The notes under the pieces are model-generated. The model had not been told where the DNA came from and made no database searches. It saw only the letters and a program-made list of their open reading frames with translations. 64,000 bases of DNA, taken from JAJRVM01 sp963700515. GTDB lineage: Bacteria; Planctomycetota; Planctomycetia; Pirellulales; Pirellulaceae. Shown here piece by piece: positions 57,601 to 64,000 of the stretch. The stretch spans positions 242,082-306,081 of the forward strand of contig CAVOXY010000013.1 in assembly GCA_963700515.1 (NCBI GenBank), written 5' to 3'. The translations under genes were made by a program, and so were the position numbers. Within the stretch, counting starts at the first letter, position 1. Each line of letters opens with the position of its first letter.

Positions 57601-58600
57601 GAGACTCGCGTGAGCGTGGCCAAATCCAAGAGTCTCGATCCCAAAAATACTCCGCTGACCGTCGCAGCATGGGTAAAAGCGGATCAGCCGGACGGAGTGG
57701 TGTTGGCTCGCGGTGGCGGGACCCTCGGTTATTCGCTCTATTTCGATCAGGGGCGACCGACATTCAGCGTCCGGGCGGCCGGTGAATTGCAGAGCGTGGT
57801 CGCGAACAAGAAAACGGTTGGCCAATGGGTACATCTGGCCGGTACTGCTGACTGCGGACCATGATCTACTGGTTTATGTCGATGGCCAACTGGCCGGACA
57901 AGGCAAAGCCACGGGAATGCTCGGTGGCGATCCCGCTGAACCACTCGAGATCGGTGCGGACGAGGGGAGTAACGTAGGAGATTACCTCGAGCGTTGTGCC
58001 TTCACCGGCCTGATCGATGAAGTACGACTCTTCCACCGGGCGTTATCTGCGGAGGAGGTCCACGAGTTAGCCGCTGGCACGCAGGATGCACTGGCCCACG
58101 ATCCGGCCTTGGTGCTTGCCTTCTCCTTTGACCAGGGCGACGCGACGGACCAATCGGACCAGAAGAACACGGGAACGGTGGAAGGAGCGATGCCCACAGC
58201 GGGCCGGATCGGCAAGGCCATGCGGTTTGCGGGCGGGGGAAATCGTGTAGCCGGTTACACGGTCGTCCACCACTGGACGGAAGACCTTCCGTTTTTCGCC
58301 CGCGCCATGGTGCTGGCCGACGGCACGTTGTTTGTCGCCGGACCACCTGATGTGATGAATGAAGAGACCGCCTTCCGCCGGATCAGTGATCCACGGGTTC
58401 AGGAGCAGTTGATGGATCAATTGGCGTCGGTGAACGGTCGCCATGGAGCTATCTTGCGGGCCGTGTCCGCAGTCGATGGCCAGACGCGAGCCGAGTACAA
58501 ACTGGATGTGCCACCAGTGTTCGATGGCATGGCGGCCGCTGGCGGTCGCCTCTACCTGAGCGCGATTGATGGTTCGGTCCGATGCTGGAAGAGTAATTGA
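54658..58600 (+). CDS. Secreted giant: methyltransferase-fold, PQQ-like beta-propellers, LamG (one frameshift)
   Basis: A signal peptide (ILAAILFLSALTLAPVLSA) is followed by a Rossmann methyltransferase-like domain (about residues 35-150: GVVVHLGCGTGELTAALRS, VQGLDASPENVRRARQHV). Then come PQQ-type propeller blades (GKTLWQRPIEKW, RVYVTMGIDAPFVALDAATG, GQPLWTFQAGGRVDSPPTVY, GTVYCLRASDGQLVWRF). A LamG domain (TVAAWVKADQPDGVVLARGG; after a break near 57843, YVDGQLAGQGKATGML, LIDEVRLFHRALSAEEV) and a final propeller-like piece complete about 1314 residues. ATG 54658 has GGAG 8 bases upstream. SAM is not expected outside the cytoplasm, so the methyltransferase domain may be a binding relic. Substrate unknown. 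Confidence 0.87.
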
Positions 58601-58839
58601 AGCCCGCCGGGAATTCGATGCGCTGCGGTGCGAGATACTCGGGAGGGCGAGGCGGGGTTGTTGAATTAGTCAGAGGACAGGCTGCCAGCCCTGTCTTGGT
58701 CCACAAGTCCACCGCCGTTTATCCCGGTGGAGACGTGACTGATCAGCTACAATGCATTGCCAACCAACCCCTTAAGGCACCCCTACATGTGGCTGGCCAC
58801 TTGCGAGTTGCCACGCATTCACTAGCCGGAGGAAACGCA

Positions 58840-61815
58840 ATGTCTCACTTCGCCCGTTTGAAAGTCCTACTGCTGCTGGCCGCTACCTGTCTCGTTTGTG
58901 TTTACACCCTTCCGTTACTACGAGCAGATGAGGGGCTCGGTGAGCGACCTGCGGAAGAAGTGTATCGCGGCGAGCTGATTGCCTTTCCCGGACCGTGGGG
59001 ATTTATGCCCCGCTCCGGAATCATTTTGGTGAGTGATCAGGAATTGGAGACGTTAGCCAATGATCCCGATAAGGTAATTAATTTGGCGACTACCTTCACG
59101 CCTCAAGAGGAGAGTCTGCGGCAGGTCTGCCAGCGGGCTCAACAGGCGGGCCACAAGACCTTGATTGTCGCTTTTGACCATTTCTTTCGACAGTACCGAC
59201 CGGGTCAGGACCAGCCGCGGCAGCTCATGCCCGACATGCCCGAGTACATCGCCCTGATGGCCAAAATCGGACAGTTTGCACAACAGTTTGGTCTGGGACT
59301 GGAACTCTCGTTACTCAGCCCGTTGGAGACGGGACCTGCTTATGAACGAACGACTGGGGAAGCGGGAACGTGGATGCACTATCGAAAGGGCCTGCGCGAT
59401 CCTGCGACTGGCGAGTTCAGTGTTCAGCTATGGCGGCAACGGCGGTGGACGAATAACAAGGGCCCGATCGACATTCGCGACGCGGGTGTGCGGGTATTTG
59501 CCTTTCGTGAACGCGTTCTGCCCGGCACACCCTATCGCGTGGTGAAACCCGAATCGATTGTGGACATCACCGACGTCGCTAAGGTGGACGTGTGGGAGGC
59601 CACTACCACGCCGGTCGCCCAGCGGATCCGCGTGCATGGCACCGGGCGCTCGGACGTTGGCCAGCTGGATCGGGTCCTGGTCGTGCAGGTGTATCGCACG
59701 CCGGAAATGGATTACTTCAGCGACCAAGCGCTCCCTTATTTGAAGCAACTGGTCGATCAATACGCCGACGCGGGTATTAAGCTCAACGGACTCTATTCCG
59801 ACGAGATGCACATCCAGCAAGACTGGGGCTATTTCGGGCATCACGATCATGGCGAATTCGCCATGCGTTATGTCAGTGACGGACTAGCCAAAGCCTTCGC
59901 GGCTCAATACGGAGGAGAATACCAGGATTTTGCCAAGTACCTGATTTATTTTACACGGGGGCAAGAGGATTTCGCGCACGATCTGACAGCGAAAGAAGGC
60001 GTCATGCATGTGATGGGCGCGACTCCCGAAGCGATCCGCAAGACGGCGTTGTTGCGCGCACACTATTATCATCTGCTGCAGGATGGGGTGGTCGATCTGT
60101 TCGTGGCGGCAAAACATCACGCCGAACAGCGGATGGGGAAGCGGCTCGAATCGCGTGCTCACGCGACGTGGGCCGAAAGCCCGACGATCGACAAATGGAA
60201 TACGGGACAGCAGCCGCTTGCTCCACATCAATATGAGTACACATCCAACTTCGTCTGGTCCTGCACGGTGCATCAGACCGCGTCCGCCTGCTCCGATTAC
60301 TTCAAGTGGGGCGACTACTTGACCGGCAATGGCAGCGATCACGCGGAAGGTGGCTGGGCCGACCGCGACTATTTTGCGATCGCGCTGGCTTGTTCGATCG
60401 GTATCCTCAACGAGGTGCCCAACGCCTACTCGGCGCACTGGGGGATGCCTGGTGAGATTCACCAGCGCCGTACGAGTCTGGTCAGCACGTTCGGTGCTTC
60501 GGGGCACCCTGCCTGGGCTGCCGTGCAAGATGCCCAGCATCGTGATGTGGATGTCCTGATGCTCTATCCGCTCGATCTGGTCGCCCTGGACGAGCGATTT
60601 GGCAGCTGGACAACGCAGTACGGGTACGCGAACTACGTCACGCGCGCGAAACTGCTGGAGCGGGGCACCGTGCGCGATGGGGCCGTCGAACTGGCGGGGC
60701 GGCGTTTCACGACGCTCGTAGCATTGTGCGAGCCGTTTCCTTCGCGCGCATTGATCGACATGATGCAGCAGTTGGTCGAGCAGGGGGGACGCGTCGTTTG
60801 GTCCGGGCCGCCGCCACTGGTGACCTGGGAAGATCAAGATGCGTCCGGCCGCTGGCAGGAGCTTTTTGGAGTCGATTATCATGCCGGCCTGGACGATGGC
60901 GTAATGTCACCGGGTGAAATGATCCAGTTCAGCGGTGCGTTCCAAGCCGTCGCGCCGCAGACGATTCTCACCGACTTCCTCGTCGATCGGACGTACGCTG
61001 CGCAGCCGCGCGAAGGGACCGAAGCCGTCGCACATGTCAAGGGCCAGGTCGTCGGCACGATTCGCAGACACGCCAGCGGTGGCAGTGCCACGTTTCTCGG
61101 TTATCGACCGCGGGATGACCAGTCCCAGAGTCTCGGTTATGAAACGCGCAACTGGTTTGAAATTCTCAACACCTTGGGAGCTTATGCTCCGACCGGCCGT
61201 TTTCCGGACGTCAATGACAACACGGAATTCGTCTCACGCAATACCGATTATCTGGCCTGCCGCTTCCCCAACGGAGCGACCGCGATCGCTCGGCATTTTC
61301 GGCATGTTGAGGAAGGCTGGCCGGGCGGCTTTGCCCGCAAGCCGGAGCAGGACCAGCAGTACGTTGCCGCGCATCCTCTCCCGCCAGATGATTTGATCCT
61401 CGCCGACTTCAAAGTCAACGGCCACGCCATTGATTACACGGGTAAGCAGGCCGTCGCGTTCCGGGCCAACGAAGCCGGAGACTTGATCGCCTTTGCCGGC
61501 GTGCAGTCTCGGCAGATCACGATCGACGGCCGGACTTCTGTCTTTGCCGACAAACCTCTCCCGCTGGTCGCCTGGGCTCCGGTGCCCCCGCAGCGCCGCG
61601 TCGACCGCGGAGCATTGCTGCAACTGATGGTTCACGGCACCGCCACGCTGCGCATTCCTCGAACCGGATTGCCGGATCAGATTGAAGTCGTCGCCGAGGG
61701 TGCCACACCCGGCAGTCGCGGTCACGCTGTTGGCTCACGCATCGAGGGAGACGTACTGGTCGTCGAAATCGGACCCAACGACTCCGGACGCTGGCTCTGG
61801 GTTGTTCCGAAGTAA
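58840..61815 (+). CDS. Large secreted protein, putative glycosidase-like, family uncertain
   Basis: Intact 991-residue protein with a signal peptide (LLLLAATCLVCVYTLPLL). The N-terminal half resembles a TIM-barrel glycosidase: a central AGIKLNGLYSDEMHIQQDWG segment with an acidic DE pair, and EFAMRYVSDGLAKAFAAQYG. The later VALCEPFPSRALIDMMQQLV plus EQGGRVVWSGPPPL looks like the amidotransferase-like beta-galactosidase trimerisation domain, and the last 200 residues are beta-rich. GH42-like architecture is inferred but the catalytic glutamates are not certain. ATG 58840 is set by CCGGAGGAAAC at 7 bases; the open frame continues upstream to 58597 without signal. It is downstream of the PQQ/LamG giant on the same strand. 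Confidence 0.65.
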   Translation: MSHFARLKVLLLLAATCLVCVYTLPLLRADEGLGERPAEEVYRGELIAFPGPWGFMPRSGIILVSDQELETLANDPDKVINLATTFTPQEESLRQVCQRAQQAGHKTLIVAFDHFFRQYRPGQDQPRQLMPDMPEYIALMAKIGQFAQQFGLGLELSLLSPLETGPAYERTTGEAGTWMHYRKGLRDPATGEFSVQLWRQRRWTNNKGPIDIRDAGVRVFAFRERVLPGTPYRVVKPESIVDITDVAKVDVWEATTTPVAQRIRVHGTGRSDVGQLDRVLVVQVYRTPEMDYFSDQALPYLKQLVDQYADAGIKLNGLYSDEMHIQQDWGYFGHHDHGEFAMRYVSDGLAKAFAAQYGGEYQDFAKYLIYFTRGQEDFAHDLTAKEGVMHVMGATPEAIRKTALLRAHYYHLLQDGVVDLFVAAKHHAEQRMGKRLESRAHATWAESPTIDKWNTGQQPLAPHQYEYTSNFVWSCTVHQTASACSDYFKWGDYLTGNGSDHAEGGWADRDYFAIALACSIGILNEVPNAYSAHWGMPGEIHQRRTSLVSTFGASGHPAWAAVQDAQHRDVDVLMLYPLDLVALDERFGSWTTQYGYANYVTRAKLLERGTVRDGAVELAGRRFTTLVALCEPFPSRALIDMMQQLVEQGGRVVWSGPPPLVTWEDQDASGRWQELFGVDYHAGLDDGVMSPGEMIQFSGAFQAVAPQTILTDFLVDRTYAAQPREGTEAVAHVKGQVVGTIRRHASGGSATFLGYRPRDDQSQSLGYETRNWFEILNTLGAYAPTGRFPDVNDNTEFVSRNTDYLACRFPNGATAIARHFRHVEEGWPGGFARKPEQDQQYVAAHPLPPDDLILADFKVNGHAIDYTGKQAVAFRANEAGDLIAFAGVQSRQITIDGRTSVFADKPLPLVAWAPVPPQRRVDRGALLQLMVHGTATLRIPRTGLPDQIEVVAEGATPGSRGHAVGSRIEGDVLVVEIGPNDSGRWLWVVPK

Positions 61816-61905
61816 GGGGTTCCAAATTCGTCTGCTGGAGTCCCCCTTCTGACCAGACCGGTAGAAACCGTTGGTGATGCAAGAGATCTTGGACGGGGCA
61901 GACAA

Positions 61906-61932
61906 GGACAAAAATACCGGATGACAAAAAGA
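61906..61932. repeat. Dispersed GGACAAAAA / TGACAAAAA motif, copy 2
   Basis: GGACAAAAATACCGG then ATGACAAAAAGAT matches the copy at 30320-30352. It lies 90 bases after the large glycosidase-like gene. The rest of the 498-bp gap 61816-62313 holds the promoter below and no gene. Confidence 0.5.
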
Positions 61933-62236
61933 TCTCCTGATACGGAACAGAGTACATAGAGAACAGACATCTAAGCCACAAGCAGAGCGAGAAGTGCAGC
62001 GCAAGGACGATTTCTGAGTAACCGGTTGGCAGCGAAGACAGCCGCTGAAAGGGGCGCGCTATGCCAGCCCAGGACAAACGCCGTGGCGGATGTCAACGTT
62101 GTTTATCCCTCGGCACAAAAGAAAGGCCCGTCATCCCATGCTGAGTCATCGTGGAGTGTGAATAGACCACGAATACGTGCTGACCGGCCAAACGGGAGTT
62201 CTCGGGCCGTGTGCCCCCCCCCGCGGCAAGAGTAAA

Positions 62237-62266
62237 TTGACGACGAACTCGCTCGCGGTGTACCAT
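62237..62266 (+). promoter_or_regulatory. Candidate promoter TTGACG-N18-TACCAT
   Basis: A near-consensus -35 (TTGACG) and TACCAT -10 are separated by 18 bases. The predicted start near 62273 gives a leader of about 40 bases before the third HzsA-related gene. The 18-base spacing matches the other candidates in this window. Confidence 0.5.
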
Positions 62267-62313
62267 CTTGGCAGGAAACCAGCTCTTTTTTTCCTCGCCT
62301 TTGGGAGCGTGCC

Positions 62314-64000
62314 ATGAAGGTCTACCTTGCCGCTGCTATTATCCTTTGGATGGGCCTTGCATTGTCCGGCACCGCGGCCGAACCCAGGCCGGAGAACCTG
62401 GCGCTGCAGGCCCAGGCCTCCGCCAGCTCGGAATATGGCGAACAGTATCTGGCGCGGTTCGCTATCGACGGAGTGGTACCCGATCAGGACGGACGAGACG
62501 ACGTCGGCCACGCATGGTGTGTCCAAGGAAGAGAAGCGGGAGGCAAGGCCAACTTCACGCTCGAGTGGCCCAGGCCGGTGGAAGTATGCGAACTGGTCTA
62601 CTTTGGACGCACTGGATGGAGTATGCAGGAATGCTGGAGAGAGTATGAAGTATACCTGGACGGCGATGAGACGCCGGTTGCGAAAGGCGAGTTCGGGATG
62701 CTGCACGGTCCTCAGCGCATCGAATTCCCCGCGGCAACGGTGGGGCGGATCACCTTGAAGTTCACCAGCACGTTTGGAGGACCGAATGCCGGAGCGTCGG
62801 AGATAATGGCCTTCGCCACCAGTCCTCCGAAGGATTTGTTCGCCCGATTTGGTGAACTGGAAGTCGAGTTTCCCGACTGGATGCCGGCAGTGGAAAGAAT
62901 GCTGGTGATTCTGCGTCACGAGCTGAACCCCTCGCACGTTTACACGTACCACTCGGAAGGTTTTCAATCGGGTGGTGGGCTGTACGAGTTCACTCCCGGC
63001 AAGGACGGCGGCCAGTTAAAGGAACTCGTTGCGTCACCCGACGGGCAGATCCTTGATTGTGCCCTGTCGCATGACGGGCACGAGGTGTTGTTCAGTTGGA
63101 AAGGAGGCGGCCGCGAGTATAACGCCCAATTCGACCGTAGTCTTCCACCCGACACAAACCCGGGGCACATGTATCGCATCTACCGAATGAACGTCGACGG
63201 TACGGGTTTGACGGCGATCACCGACGGCGCGTCGAACAACATGAATCCATGCTGGTTACCCGACGGTGACATAGCGTTTCTCTCGGATCGCAAGCCGGCT
63301 TTTGCCTACTGTTTCGTCTCCACGTCGCCGACCTTGTATCGCATGGATCGTGACGGCCAGCAGGTCAAGCGACTGTCGGCCAACTATCTCAATGACTTCA
63401 CGCCGCACGTGATGGACGACGGACGCATCATCTACAGCCGCTGGGAATACGTCGACCGCCCGGCAATCCCCATTCAGGGACTCTGGAGTATCAACCCCGA
63501 CGGTACGGCCCTGTCGGCCGTGTTCGGCAATCGGGTCCTAACCCCAGCCACGTTCATGGAAGCCCGATCGATTCCCGGCAGCGACGATCTGCTGTGCGTA
63601 ATGACCAGCCACAACGGCCCTGCCGCGGAGCGATCGGCCGGATCGACCGGAATTTCGGCCCCAACGCCCAGGAGGCGATTCGCAACCTGACGCCGGACGT
63701 CAAGGTGGGATTGGTCGGCGAGGGGGACGGGAATCAAGTTTCTGGGCCGTACGAGAATCCCTATCCCATCGACGACGAGTACTTCCTCGGTGTCGAAGCG
63801 GGGCTCGATTCTCGTCCGCAATTACGAAGGCACCCGTCAGGCCTTGCTCTTGCGCCGAAAGACGGCATGGGCTACTATCAGTCCCACACCGATCATGCCC
63901 CGAGACGTGCCCCCGATCATTCCTTCCACGGAGTCGGCGGCCAAAGATGCCGGCCCCTGGGCCACGGTTTGCCTGCAAAACGTTTACGAGGGGCTCGAAC
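62314..64000 (+). CDS. HzsA-related secreted protein with discoidin-like N-terminus (two frameshifts; cut by window end)
   Basis: Signal peptide (VYLAAAIILWMGLALSGTAA), then an F5/8-type C (discoidin-like) domain (NLALQAQASASSEYGEQYLA ... GRITLKFTSTFGG, residues 25-165), then the HzsA-type region (RMLVILRHELNPSHVYTYHS, YRMNVDGTGLTAITDGASNN, NPCWLPDGDIAFLSDRKPAF, VMDDGRIIYSRWEYVDRP). Breaks are near 63625 (resuming EAIRNLTPDVKVGLVGEG) and 63795 (resuming RGSILVRNYEGTRQALLLRR). The window ends at VCLQNVYEGLE, just where the family's heme region should begin, so heme sites cannot be checked. ATG 62314 has GGGAG 6 bases upstream. Confidence 0.87.

Noticed and set aside
62146..62967. 273-aa minus-strand open frame
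   Set aside because: It overlaps the start of the third HzsA-related gene, whose signal peptide, ribosome site and domains are clear.

Overview
The window looks like a chromosome segment of an uncultured planctomycete (Planctomycetota, Pirellulales-like). Supporting marks are an ECF sigma factor paired with a DUF6768 protein, Gfo/Idh/MocA oxidoreductases with twin-arginine leaders, a PEP-CTERM protein, three large secreted HzsA-related proteins, LamG and PQQ-propeller giants, and GC-rich intergenic DNA full of short hairpin repeats. I see no rRNA, tRNA or CRISPR array and no transposase. The sequence appears to be an uncorrected draft: about three dozen single-base frameshifts interrupt about twenty otherwise convincing genes. 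I have merged the pieces and marked each break; I read these as consensus errors, not pseudogenes.

Layout. 0-1.3 kb: tail of an ECF sigma factor, DUF6768 partner, terminator, DUF1841 protein. 1.3-9.4 kb (minus strand): three SPFH/HflK-HflC-like membrane proteins, a metal-type P-type ATPase and a cyclophilin lipoprotein, the last three joined by 4-bp ATGA overlaps. 9.8-17.8 kb (minus): a heptaheme cytochrome lipoprotein, a DUF89/ARMT1-like protein, and a tightly overlapping operon of a thioesterase, two MinD/Mrp ATPases with ferredoxin domains, two NifX-fold proteins and a Gly-rich DUF5320 protein. A near-consensus sigma-54 promoter precedes this operon and the next gene upstream is a PAS/AAA+ sigma-54 activator. 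This is the architecture of the anaerobe-associated orange-protein (ORP) loci of Desulfovibrio.

18-28.6 kb: RRM RNA-binding protein, MMPL/RND exporter, secreted alpha/beta hydrolase, small TPR protein, SLC12-like permease, nitrilase, and two small paralogous unknowns. 29-42.3 kb: secreted and surface functions (Gfo/Idh/MocA protein, two divergent HzsA-related heme proteins, a TIM-barrel-like hydrolase candidate, PEP-CTERM protein, GH32) and a small PIN-like toxin module.

42.4-50.9 kb: two divergent carbohydrate/polyol catabolism operons. The minus-strand operon has an SDR, class II aldolase, 2-hydroxyacid dehydrogenase and glycerol-dehydrogenase-like enzyme. The plus-strand operon has an SDR, FGGY kinase, URO-D-family protein and a YhdH-like reductase. 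Both read away from a 150-bp region with two facing promoters and a 10-bp palindrome exactly between their -35 boxes. 50.9-54.6 kb: a Gfo/Idh/MocA gene flanked by two tandem arrays (14 copies of about 82 bp; 10 copies of about 78 bp) made of the same two hairpins in opposite orientation. 54.7-64 kb: a methyltransferase-fold/PQQ-propeller/LamG giant, a large secreted glycosidase-like protein, and a third HzsA-related protein cut by the window edge.

The strongest leads are the sigma-54-controlled ORP-like cluster, the inverted hairpin arrays, and the SPFH/P-type ATPase operon.
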